From Candidatus Nitrosopelagicus sp. (GTDB taxonomy: Archaea > Thermoproteota > Nitrososphaeria > Nitrososphaerales > Nitrosopumilaceae), in contig JAKUOP010000008.1 of the NCBI GenBank assembly GCA_022450565.1, forward strand, positions 25,575-89,574: a stretch of DNA of 64,000 nucleotides. The letters run 5' to 3'. Of this stretch, positions 39,649 to 48,615 are shown one piece after another. Under the pieces are notes generated by a model that did no database searches, was not told the origin of the DNA, and was given only the letters and a program-made list of their open reading frames with translations. A program made the translations under genes and the position numbers. Positions within the stretch are counted from its first letter, which is position 1, and every line of letters starts with the position of its first letter.

Positions 39649-39975
39649 TCATTTAGTTTCAGTTTCTTTTAGTAATGATTTGATATCAGATTCAGAAATT
39701 TTTGGTAGTGATACTGCAGATATTCTAAACTGTAGTCCGCATAACTTACCAAGATTTACTGATGTGTCATCAAATTTTAGAGTGGTAATTTTTGATTTCT
39801 TTGCGTCTGTTTCAATCTTCTTATACATCTCTTCAGGAACAGATTTGGACAAAATAACAAGTTTGGATTTTGATATGGAATTCAATACTTGTTTTGTTCC
39901 TATCGTACATTCATTAGCCTTTAAGGCATCTTTCAAAGTTTTTTCAAGTAGTTTTTGCATTGTTGTACCTTTCAA
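39649..39975 (-). CDS. rpl30e: ribosomal protein L30e (ATG at 39960 also possible)
   Basis: LKDALKANECTIGTKQVLNSISKSKLVILSKSVPEE...LGKLCGLQFRIS; upstream of nusA-rps12-rps7. Confidence 0.9.
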   Translation of the reverse strand: MKGTTMQKLLEKTLKDALKANECTIGTKQVLNSISKSKLVILSKSVPEEMYKKIETDAKKSKITTLKFDDTSVNLGKLCGLQFRISAVSLPKISESDIKSLLKETETK

Positions 39976-40012
39976 AATTCAATTTAGGCGACTTATAGAT
40001 TTATTGGAATTG

Positions 40013-40141
40013 TTAATATCCACGACTATTTCTATCAGGTTTGTCAATGTTTGGATTTCTAAATCCGTGTTTTTCCATCATATGATTCAAAAATCTAATG
40101 TCATTTTCAAATTTTTCTCCACATACAGAACAAACTGACAT
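40013..40141 (-). CDS. 42-aa C2H2 zinc-finger protein, absent from ORF track
   Basis: MSVCSVCGEKFENDIRFLNHMMEKHGFRNPNIDKPDRNSRGY*; C-x2-C-x12-H-x4-H. Confidence 0.78.
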   Translation of the reverse strand: MSVCSVCGEKFENDIRFLNHMMEKHGFRNPNIDKPDRNSRGY

Positions 40142-40161
40142 ATGATTTTTCTAAAAATCAT
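40142..40161. repeat. perfect 9-bp inverted repeat, 2-nt loop
   Basis: ATGATTTTT ct AAAAATCAT. Confidence 0.85.
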
Positions 40162-40188
40162 GTAATTTTAGCGTATTTGAAGATAAAA

Positions 40189-40305
40189 GATGCCAGTACC
40201 ACTGCTTCCCAACGGCTCTCGCATGTTAGTAACACAGCAGCGACATTGGGTTTGACTTCCAGGTTCGGAAAGGGACTGGGTCGCACCCCAACGCTATGAC
40301 CGGCT
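40189..40305 (-). rRNA. rrf: 5S ribosomal RNA (ends approximate)
   Basis: Minus strand GCCGGTCATAGCG...CCCAGTCCCTTTCCGAACCTGGAAGTCAAACCC...CATGCGAGAGCCGTTGGGAAGCAGTGGTACTGGC; ends pair GCCGGT/ACTGGC. Confidence 0.93.
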
Positions 40306-40424
40306 TATATTTTCTCATTATCTCTTCTCTATTAAGGTAACGAAATTACATTGATTGTTAATAGAAAATCTAGGAATTGTTTATCTTCAAAGAGGATAAA
40401 TTAAACCCATAAAGGAATATCGAT

Positions 40425-42209
40425 ATGACACATCGTGTAGCAGTATTAGATAAGGAACTATGCCAACCAAAGAAATGTGGTTTGGAATGCATAAAATATT
40501 GTCCTGTAAACAAATCAGGTGCAGATTGTATCATATTAAATGAAGAAACAAAAAAAGCACAGATTGACGAAAATATTTGTAATGGTTGTGGTATTTGCGT
40601 AAAAGTTTGCCCATTTGATGCAATCACTATTGTTAATTTAGCAAGTGAATTATCAACAGACAAAGTACATCAATATGGAATAAATTCATTCAGACTATAC
40701 AAACTTCCTACTCCAAAAAAAGGTGAGGTTGTTGGATTGTTAGGACGTAATGGAATGGGGAAAAGTACAGTTGTGAATATTTTATCTGGAAATCTTAAGC
40801 CAAACTTAGGAAATTATTCAGACCCACCGGAATGGGATGATATACTAAAATTCTATAGTGGGACTGAATTGAAATCACATTTTGAAAAAATAAAAAATGA
40901 GCAAATTAAGGCATCAATAAAACCTCAACAAGTTCACAATATTGCAAATGTATTCGATGGTACCGCTAAAGAATTATTAGACAAATATGATGAAAGAGGG
41001 GAAACAAATAAACTAATTAAGAAACTGGGTTTGGAAAACTCTCTTGAACAAAGATTAAATGAACTTAGTGGAGGTGAATTACAGAGAATAGCAGTTGCAG
41101 TTACTGCATCAAAAGAATCAGACTTCTATTTCTTTGATGAACCTTCTTCCTATAATGATGTTTTCCAGAGGACTGGTGTAGCAAGAGTAATACATAGTTT
41201 GGCTAATATTGGAAAAAGTGTTATGGTAGTAGAACACGATTTAACACTGTTGGATTTTTTGAGTGATTATATTGAAGTTCTATATGGTGTTCCAGCTGCA
41301 TATGGAATTGTTTCAAGTGTATTATCTACTAAAGTAGGCATCAATGTGTTTCTTGATGGATATTTGCCAACAGAGAATGTACGATTTAGAGACAAAAAAT
41401 TCACGTTTGATGCATCAACTTCTTCAGATGACACCCATCAAGGTGATGAAATAATCTCTTATCCTAAACTTGAAAAAAAATATTCATCGTTTTCAGTATC
41501 AATAGAACCCGGCACAGTACGAAAAGGTGAATTACTAGGTATAATGGGAGCAAACGCACTTGGAAAAACAACATTTATGAAAATGATTGCAGGTGTAGAA
41601 AAACCAGATTCTGGATCAATTAACAAGAAGATCAAGATTGCTTACAAGCCACAATACCTAACCAATGATATAGATGTTGAAGTAATTTCAGTTTTAGAAA
41701 AGTCAAATGGTACTACAATTGAAGGAAGTGTAGAAGAAGAACAAATTATTGAACCATTAAAAATTAAAAAATTGTACAACAAATCTATAAAAAATTTATC
41801 TGGAGGTGAACTACAAAAAGTTGCAGTGACATCATGCCTTTTGCAAAAAGTTGACTTGTACGCATTGGACGAACCATCCGCATTTTTAGATGTAGAAGAT
41901 AGAATTGCAGTAGGAAAATTTCTACAGAAATTTGTTCGATCTTTTGGAAAGTCAGCTATAATCATAGACCATGATCTACAGTTAATGGATTTAGTTTCTG
42001 ATTCAATGGTTATTTTTGAGGGAACGTCAGGAATAGAGGGTAAAGCTACAAAACCAATGCCAAAACAGACTGCAATGAATCAATTCCTAAGATCTCTTGA
42101 TATTACATTTCGTCGTGATGAGAAAAGTAGTAGACCTAGGGTAAATAAAGACGGAAGTAGATTAGATAAGACACAAAAGGATTCATCAAATTATTATTAC
42201 AAACTATGA
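40425..42209 (+). CDS. abce1: ribosome recycling ATPase ABCE1/Rli1
   Basis: N-terminal ferredoxin-like CNGCGICVKVCPFDAI and two ABC domains (GRNGMGKST, GANALGKTT; LSGGELQ twice). Confidence 0.97.
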   Translation: MTHRVAVLDKELCQPKKCGLECIKYCPVNKSGADCIILNEETKKAQIDENICNGCGICVKVCPFDAITIVNLASELSTDKVHQYGINSFRLYKLPTPKKGEVVGLLGRNGMGKSTVVNILSGNLKPNLGNYSDPPEWDDILKFYSGTELKSHFEKIKNEQIKASIKPQQVHNIANVFDGTAKELLDKYDERGETNKLIKKLGLENSLEQRLNELSGGELQRIAVAVTASKESDFYFFDEPSSYNDVFQRTGVARVIHSLANIGKSVMVVEHDLTLLDFLSDYIEVLYGVPAAYGIVSSVLSTKVGINVFLDGYLPTENVRFRDKKFTFDASTSSDDTHQGDEIISYPKLEKKYSSFSVSIEPGTVRKGELLGIMGANALGKTTFMKMIAGVEKPDSGSINKKIKIAYKPQYLTNDIDVEVISVLEKSNGTTIEGSVEEEQIIEPLKIKKLYNKSIKNLSGGELQKVAVTSCLLQKVDLYALDEPSAFLDVEDRIAVGKFLQKFVRSFGKSAIIIDHDLQLMDLVSDSMVIFEGTSGIEGKATKPMPKQTAMNQFLRSLDITFRRDEKSSRPRVNKDGSRLDKTQKDSSNYYYKL

Positions 42210-43045
42210 CTAAGATGCTAAAAAAAGCATTGGCTAATATCTTAACTGAAAAAGAGATTAGTGAATTAATCTCAGCATTTGATCAAATTGGAAGTATAAT
42301 CATAGTTAGAATTCCTGATTCACTAATTTCCAAAAAAAAAATTATAGGTGAAACACTACTGGAACAAGTAAAAACTACAAAATCTGTATATTACCAATCA
42401 TCACCTGTTGAAGGAGATTTTCGTACAAGAAATCTTGAGATACTTGCTGGTGATGATAAAACAGAGACGGAATACAAGGAAAGTGGTTGTAGATTCATAG
42501 TTGATGTAGAAAAGGCATTTTTTTCACCAAGATTATCTACTGAACGAGAAAGAATTTCAAATTTAATCAAAGATGATGAAATTGTGATTAACATGTTTGG
42601 AGGGATCGGTATGTTTTCAATATTAGCTGCAAAAAAAACACCATGCACAGTTTACAACTTGGATATTAATCCCAATGCATCAAAATTGTGTGAAGAAAAT
42701 ATCAGATTAAACAAATTGAAAGGAAGTGTTATATCACTAAATGGTGATTCTGGAGAAATTATTAAAAATGAATTACAAAACTGTGCAGATAGAATACTAA
42801 TGTTACTTCCAGAACGTTCTGATGAATTTTTAGATTCAGCAATTTTATCTTTGAAAACAAATGCAATGCTTCATTATTATTCCCATGTACATGCTGATAA
42901 AAAACAGGATGCACCAAAATTATCTGAGACACATTTTCTAAAAACTATTAAAATGAATTCTACAATAGTGAATTCAAGGATTGTTAGACCTGTTGGTCCA
43001 AGATTTTATCAAACAGTAGTAGATGTCAACATCAAAAAAAACTAA
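42206..43045 (+). CDS. trm5: tRNA (guanine37-N1)-methyltransferase Trm5-like
   Basis: VEKAFFSPRLSTERERISNLIKDDEIVINMFGGIGMFSILAAKKT...LDINPNASKLCEENIRLN. Confidence 0.88.
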   Translation: MTKMLKKALANILTEKEISELISAFDQIGSIIIVRIPDSLISKKKIIGETLLEQVKTTKSVYYQSSPVEGDFRTRNLEILAGDDKTETEYKESGCRFIVDVEKAFFSPRLSTERERISNLIKDDEIVINMFGGIGMFSILAAKKTPCTVYNLDINPNASKLCEENIRLNKLKGSVISLNGDSGEIIKNELQNCADRILMLLPERSDEFLDSAILSLKTNAMLHYYSHVHADKKQDAPKLSETHFLKTIKMNSTIVNSRIVRPVGPRFYQTVVDVNIKKN

Positions 43046-43263
43046 TCATCATCTGTAATTGTAGATGATGGTTTTGCAGATGTAGTAGCCATCATATAAC
43101 CAATCCAAGATACTATTCCAAGAACACCACCAACGACCATCAAAATTGTAAGTTGTAGTACAATTGGACTCCATTCAGATAACATAAGAAGATATGCATA
43201 AACGAAAAATGAGCCAATAGACAATATGAAAATCATAATACCTATTCCACGTCTTTTTGACAT
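43042..43263 (-). CDS. small two-TM hypothetical membrane protein
   Basis: 73-aa ORF with two hydrophobic segments. Confidence 0.55.
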   Translation of the reverse strand: MSKRRGIGIMIFILSIGSFFVYAYLLMLSEWSPIVLQLTILMVVGGVLGIVSWIGYMMATTSAKPSSTITDDD

Positions 43264-43297
43264 GAGCTACATCGAGAATACAGTTATTTAATTGAAG

Positions 43298-43792
43298 CTA
43301 GAATTCTATTGCCATCATGTAAGCATCTTCACCGTCACGATAATATGCTCTTAATCTTTGTTTTATTATGAAACCTAGTCTCTCGTAAAGTTTTACCGCT
43401 TCATTGTTACTACAACGAACCTCAAGGTAAAATTCATCACATTGTTTAGTTTGAATTCCTTTAATTGATTCCTCGACAAGTGCTGAACCAACTCCATTAT
43501 TACGAAATTCTTCTAAAACAGCTACAGACACAAGATGACCCTTTTTTACAAACCCTAGTTTTTTGAAATTAGAAAATCCAAATTCAGATTTGCACATGAT
43601 ATAGCCTATGTATGTTGAACCTTTTTGTGCAACAAGAAAAGCCTCTGGTAATTCAGCCAACAGACTCTCATAGAAATAATCAGAATAATGCTCAGGCAAT
43701 GTTTTCATATTAATTTCCATAATAGAAATCAGATCACTGGAATCTACTCGTCTTATGATAGAGTCGCCAATCTGCCTTAGAATTACCTGCAT
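43298..43792 (-). CDS. rimI: GNAT N-acetyltransferase (RimI-like)
   Basis: HLVSVAVLEEFRNNGVGSALVEES...FYLEVRCSNNEAVKLYERLGF. Confidence 0.9.
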   Translation of the reverse strand: MQVILRQIGDSIIRRVDSSDLISIMEINMKTLPEHYSDYFYESLLAELPEAFLVAQKGSTYIGYIMCKSEFGFSNFKKLGFVKKGHLVSVAVLEEFRNNGVGSALVEESIKGIQTKQCDEFYLEVRCSNNEAVKLYERLGFIIKQRLRAYYRDGEDAYMMAIEF

Positions 43793-43857
43793 AGAACCAG
43801 TATTATTATCAAATATTTAATTCTAGGTAAGAAAGGCAATTATGGAAATAAATTCGA

Positions 43858-44955
43858 GTGATATTATTGATTGAATATACCCAAGAAGATATCAAAAAAC
43901 TTGTTTCATCAGTTTTTAATGTTAGTGAGGTTGAAATTTCACTTTCAAAAATGAGATTTTATATTAGTGATGAGGATTTCAAAACAAAATTTATTCAAAT
44001 TTCTCAAGAATTTGAAGGGAGAAACTTTGTTTGTACACTAAAGAAAAAATCTGGTAGTATAGTATTAGATATCTCTAAACTTCCACCAGCAAAAAAAAAG
44101 AAGTGGCTATCAAAAACATGGATACCTAGAATACTTTTTGTTATAACAGTATGTTTCGTGTTAATAGATGGATTCTATAGAACGATTGGAGTGAATAGAT
44201 TAGCAGAGATTGGTGATCCGTTTGCTGTTGCTGTACTTTATGCATGGGCACTAATAGGAATTTTAGGTGTTCATGAGGCAGGTCATTTAATTGCAGCTAA
44301 ATGGCACAAAATTAAAACAACATGGCCATACTTTATTCCAGGTGTTCCAGTTTATGGAATACCAACATTTGGTGCATTTATACAATCCAGAGGATTAACT
44401 GTCAACCGAGATATCTTATTTGATGTAGCAATTGCAGGGCCAATAGCAGGGCTGGTTATAGCAGTAATAGTTGCAGTATTTGGAGTATATACGTCACCAA
44501 TCATTGATAATGAATTAGCAGAACAGCTTTTTGGTACATCACAACTAATGGAAATGAATGAAAATATCATAATGAAAGTACTAATAATTTTGTTTGAAAA
44601 AGATGGTGACGATGTACAGCTTGTTATGTCGCCAATAATGTTTGCTGCATGGCTTGGATTTTTAATTACATTTCTGAATCTACTGCCAGCATGGCAATTA
44701 GATGGTGGTCATTTAGCAAGAGTACTACTAGGAAGAAAATGGCATAAAATTGCAACATATGCAAGTATGGGAGTTCTTGTCTTGTTAAATTATTGGATGA
44801 TGGCAATTTTAATTTTAATCCTTAGTTCAAGAAGTAAGGATACACAACCACTTGATGATGTATCACCACTATCATTTAATAGAAAAATTATCTATATTGG
44901 TGTGATTGTGTTAGCAGTTTTGTGTGCACCATTACCAAGTTCAATTCTATCTTAA
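43858..44955 (+). CDS. site-2 protease-type M50 metalloprotease
   Basis: GVHEAGHLIAAKWHKIK (HExxH) and NLLPAWQLDGGHLAR in a multi-TM protein. Confidence 0.92.
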   Translation: MILLIEYTQEDIKKLVSSVFNVSEVEISLSKMRFYISDEDFKTKFIQISQEFEGRNFVCTLKKKSGSIVLDISKLPPAKKKKWLSKTWIPRILFVITVCFVLIDGFYRTIGVNRLAEIGDPFAVAVLYAWALIGILGVHEAGHLIAAKWHKIKTTWPYFIPGVPVYGIPTFGAFIQSRGLTVNRDILFDVAIAGPIAGLVIAVIVAVFGVYTSPIIDNELAEQLFGTSQLMEMNENIIMKVLIILFEKDGDDVQLVMSPIMFAAWLGFLITFLNLLPAWQLDGGHLARVLLGRKWHKIATYASMGVLVLLNYWMMAILILILSSRSKDTQPLDDVSPLSFNRKIIYIGVIVLAVLCAPLPSSILS

Positions 44956-46029
44956 GAGAACCCGTGCACCATCTTCAATAATTTGAACTTTCTGGCGTAT
45001 ACCTTGATTCTTTAAAATATAATCCATACCTTTCTTTACACCGTCAAATGGAATCATGTTAAATTTTTTGGTATATGTTTCAGGTAAAATTGATACAAGA
45101 CCAACCTGCATTTTTTTTTGTATTTCGTTCAGATAAAGTAAATTTTCCATTCCATCAATGTATTTTGATGCATTTTTTATTTTTTCAACACTAAGTCTTC
45201 CATCCACAAACTGTTGAAATGATTCTGAACCTAAGCCATTAAGACATTGTGCTAAAAGAATTACTAACCCTTGATTTTTTACAACTGTATTACAATTCCA
45301 TATAGAAGATACTGATTTTGATAGTGTTTGGTTGCTGGCATCTTTCCCAGTACTTAGAATGAATGTTTTATGTGGTTCTAAGGATTGAGAGCATGATTTA
45401 GCAAATAGATTTGATAATGACATGGTAGATTTTGGATGACCTACAGAAAAATCAATCATCCCATTTGAATTAGAGATAATTTCGATTGATGATATGTCAA
45501 ACGAGTCTACAAAATTATTTGCAACTTGAATAGTAGCCAGATTCTGACCAGGGTTTGGAGTATCATTATTTCGTTTTTTAAATGCTTCAAGCATTTCAGA
45601 TTTCCCAAAACGTTTTGTTAATCTAGTTGAATTTGTTTCAAATCCAAATAGTCCGTCAAATTCCATTTCGCTAATAAAAACAAGATTAGAATTTGTTATC
45701 TCATCTTGTTCAAATTCTATAATTGATGTATCTTCGGGATTTTTTGATTTTACTAGAGGTAAAATTCTTTTATCGACTAAAAGTTTAGGTTTTGAAATTG
45801 ATTTATTTTCACATTTTTCAAAAATTTTTGTGAGTATAGTTTGAACAGAATTTGTATAATTTAGTAAAGCAATCTCTACTGATTTTGAAAGATCTATACT
45901 TTCTAATTTTTCATTAATTTCAGATTCGTCCATAGTTTTACTATCTAAAGCGGGTTTTTCATCGAGGTTCTCCGCAAGAATGTCTAAAACAACGTCATTA
46001 TTTCCATAATTTAACCAAATTTCAGGCAT
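44947..46029 (-). CDS. divergent LarA/DUF2088-like protein
   Basis: N-terminal IWLNYGNNDVVLDI and C-terminal TVVKNQGLVILLAQCLNGLGSESFQQFVDGR resemble LarA family. Confidence 0.45.
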   Translation of the reverse strand: MPEIWLNYGNNDVVLDILAENLDEKPALDSKTMDESEINEKLESIDLSKSVEIALLNYTNSVQTILTKIFEKCENKSISKPKLLVDKRILPLVKSKNPEDTSIIEFEQDEITNSNLVFISEMEFDGLFGFETNSTRLTKRFGKSEMLEAFKKRNNDTPNPGQNLATIQVANNFVDSFDISSIEIISNSNGMIDFSVGHPKSTMSLSNLFAKSCSQSLEPHKTFILSTGKDASNQTLSKSVSSIWNCNTVVKNQGLVILLAQCLNGLGSESFQQFVDGRLSVEKIKNASKYIDGMENLLYLNEIQKKMQVGLVSILPETYTKKFNMIPFDGVKKGMDYILKNQGIRQKVQIIEDGARVLLR

Positions 46030-46080
46030 GATAGATAGAATAATACAAACCAAAATAAATACAGTTAACTAAATTTTGGT

Positions 46081-46683
46081 ATGGGTTTTGTGAAAGAGTT
46101 TGCAACATTTCTTTATGAAAAAAAGATCATTAGATTTGGGGATTTCACGCTGGCAAGTGGAAAAAAGAGCCCGTACTACATTGATCTTAGATTAGTTCCA
46201 AGTTTTCCACATGAATATCGGAAAATGATCAAAAGATTACAAAACTTGATTGCAGAAGATATAGGATTTGAAAATTTCCATTCACTGGTATCAGTTCCAA
46301 CAGGAGGGTTGGTAGTTGCAGCATCACTTGCAACTGAAATTGTTAAGCCACTCATCTATGTTAGAAAACAAGCAAAAGAACATGGAACAAGCAAAGCAGT
46401 TGAAGGTGTAACTTGTCATGATATGAAATTATTAATGATTGAAGATGTTGTAACAAGCGGTGGTTCGGTTATCAACGCAATCAAATCAATTAAGGAAGAA
46501 AAGATGATTATAAAAGATGCATATGCAATAGTTGACAGAATGGAAGGAGCAACACATGCATTACAAGCTGAAGATGTCAAACTCCATAGTCTTTTAACAA
46601 TTAATGATATTACACAAATTTTATTTGAACAGAAATTAATTTCGGAAGATATACTGAAGCAGGTTCAAGACAGAATAAATTAA
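46081..46683 (+). CDS. pyrE: orotate phosphoribosyltransferase
   Basis: FGDFTLASGKKSPYYIDLRLVPSFP; LMIEDVVTSGGSV. Confidence 0.95.
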   Translation: MGFVKEFATFLYEKKIIRFGDFTLASGKKSPYYIDLRLVPSFPHEYRKMIKRLQNLIAEDIGFENFHSLVSVPTGGLVVAASLATEIVKPLIYVRKQAKEHGTSKAVEGVTCHDMKLLMIEDVVTSGGSVINAIKSIKEEKMIIKDAYAIVDRMEGATHALQAEDVKLHSLLTINDITQILFEQKLISEDILKQVQDRIN

Positions 46684-46684
46684 A

Positions 46685-46749
46685 GGCAGCTCAGACAAAT
46701 GCCTTCACATCATTTTTCAGATATAACTCTGATTCTTCATTGCAGCCAA
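46685..46749 (-). ncRNA. candidate box C/D sRNA
   Basis: Minus strand GGCTGC-A-ATGAAGA(C)-ATCAGAGTTATAT-CTGA(D')-AAA-ATGATGT(C')-GAAGGCATTTGT-CTGA(D)-GCTGCC; 13/12-nt guides; terminal stem with one U-U mismatch. Confidence 0.55.
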
Positions 46750-46793
46750 ATATAATGAGAAAAACTCACTATAAAACTAACTGAATGAATTAG

Positions 46794-46867
46794 TGGGCCC
46801 GAAGGGCTTCGCTCCCTTGGCTCCTCGGTTATGAGCCGAGTACTCTACTAGGCTGAGTTACGGGCCC
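46794..46867 (-). tRNA. elongator tRNA-Met(CAT) with atypical T loop
   Basis: Acceptor GGGCCCG/CGGGCCC, anticodon stem CTCGG/CCGAG, loop CTCATAA, T arm AAGGG AGCGAAG CCCTT. Confidence 0.93.
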
Positions 46868-46909
46868 TATGCAAACAGATTTTTTGTCAGTAAAAAGTGT
46901 TGTAGAATT

Positions 46910-47545
46910 TTAGCAGTATGCCTCATAACAACTATCGAGTAAGAGGTTTTGTGCATCTACCGATTTTTTTGCAATTTTTAATAATTTGTCATGATTTTTT
47001 GAAGATGAATTAATAATTTTTTTCCAAGATGCTGCATGGCGTATATCTGCACTCATATGTTCTTCAAAATATTCAGTTGCATCTTTACTATCCAGTCCAT
47101 AGAAATTTTTTAAACCTTCCATCTTGGTTTTGCTTATTTTAGGTATTTCTTTCTCGAATGCATACATCGCACAGGCGCCTTCATCATAGGATTCCATTAG
47201 TGAAGCAAGATTGTTTACAGCCTCGTTTGTCTTTTTTAATCCCTGATATGATGTTAAATCATCCTTGGTAATTCCCATGGAGAATGCAAAATTTTCCCAT
47301 AATCTAATATGCTCTGTTTCTTCGTTCATATTTGATATTAATTCTGATCTTGCATCACTAGGGGCCATATCAACAATAGGCTCCATAAATTTTGGAACCT
47401 GTTTAGCTAGTTGATAGTATTCCTTAGAATAACCAACTAATGACTGAAATTCGAGTTTTCCTTCCGACCACATTTCATAGAAAGGATGATTCAGTAAACT
47501 TTTATCCTCAATTATTTGATCGATTTTTTTTATTAACTGACTCAT
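46910..47545 (-). CDS. heme-oxygenase-fold TenA/PqqC/CADD-like protein
   Basis: FYEMWSEGKLEFQSLVGYSKEYY...NEETEHIRLWENFA...EYFEEHMSADIRHAASWKKII. Confidence 0.78.
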   Translation of the reverse strand: MSQLIKKIDQIIEDKSLLNHPFYEMWSEGKLEFQSLVGYSKEYYQLAKQVPKFMEPIVDMAPSDARSELISNMNEETEHIRLWENFAFSMGITKDDLTSYQGLKKTNEAVNNLASLMESYDEGACAMYAFEKEIPKISKTKMEGLKNFYGLDSKDATEYFEEHMSADIRHAASWKKIINSSSKNHDKLLKIAKKSVDAQNLLLDSCYEAYC

Positions 47546-47623
47546 GCAATTAACCCTAAATTATAATAAAAAAACCTTTGTAGCTTCCAAAAAGTTTTAT
47601 GGATTATAACTGGAGTTCATTTA

Positions 47624-47698
47624 GCTCCTGTAGTGTAGACAGGTCAAGCATTTAGGCCTTTCACGCCTGAGACTCGGGTTCAAATCCCGACGGGAGCA
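47624..47698 (+). tRNA. tRNA-Glu(TTC)
   Basis: Acceptor GCTCCTG/CGGGAGC, loop CTTTCAC, T arm TCGGG TTCAAAT CCCGA. Confidence 0.94.
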
Positions 47699-47763
47699 TA
47701 CAATATTTTTTGAAAATCAACAAAGTTTAATATTCTAATGACAAAGATGTTGAGTAGATATTT

Positions 47764-48615
47764 TTGAATCGAAAAAATATAGAAACTAATCCTCTACTTG
47801 AAACTTACAAAGAGTATATTGAAAAAATTGACAATGCATTGAATGATGAACTTGAATTGTATTTAGAATCTGAATTCACAGAGCCACTAAAATATGCAAT
47901 TGATGGTGGAAAAAGAATTCGACCAATAATTTTACTACTAGCCGCAGAATGTGTAGGTAAAGTGGATGAAAATACTCTATCTGCAGCTTGTGCAATAGAA
48001 TTTCTTCATACCGAATCTGTGATTCATGATGATATCATTGACAATGAGACAAAACGTAGACAAAAAGATCCATTCCATATAAAATTTGGTTATAATACTA
48101 GTGTCTTAACTGGCGACTTTGTTTTAGGTTTGATTCTAAATATATCATCAAGACTAGATAATCCACGTATTACTAAGGACCTAGCTACTGCTGCAATGTT
48201 AATGAGCGAAGGCGAAGCAATAGAGGGCTTGCTGGAAGAAAGTGAAGATGTTACTTTTGATGATTATGTTAAGGTAATTGAATACAAAACAGCAACAGCC
48301 TTTGAAATGGCTGCAAAATTAGGCGCTATAATTGGGAAAGGCGCTGAGGAAGAAATTCAGGCGTTAGCTGAATATGGAAAAAATATAGGAATCGCATATC
48401 AAATTAGAGATGATTTGTTAGATTGGAAGAATGAGGATAAATTATTTAATTTATTAATTAAAAAGAGCTCTGACCCTAGAGATGTTTTTAATAAAATGGA
48501 TGAAATGTTAAAAACATTTTCTCATCTTGCAGAATCAAGTCTAAGAAAAATTAAAGAAAGTTCAGCAAAAAATAATTTAGAAAATTTAATTAAATTCACA
48601 GAGTTTAAGGCATAA
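47764..48615 (+). CDS. polyprenyl (geranylgeranyl) diphosphate synthase
   Basis: DGGKRIRPIILLLAAE, ESVIHDDIIDNETKRR, QIRDDLLDW. Confidence 0.94.
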   Translation: MNRKNIETNPLLETYKEYIEKIDNALNDELELYLESEFTEPLKYAIDGGKRIRPIILLLAAECVGKVDENTLSAACAIEFLHTESVIHDDIIDNETKRRQKDPFHIKFGYNTSVLTGDFVLGLILNISSRLDNPRITKDLATAAMLMSEGEAIEGLLEESEDVTFDDYVKVIEYKTATAFEMAAKLGAIIGKGAEEEIQALAEYGKNIGIAYQIRDDLLDWKNEDKLFNLLIKKSSDPRDVFNKMDEMLKTFSHLAESSLRKIKESSAKNNLENLIKFTEFKA

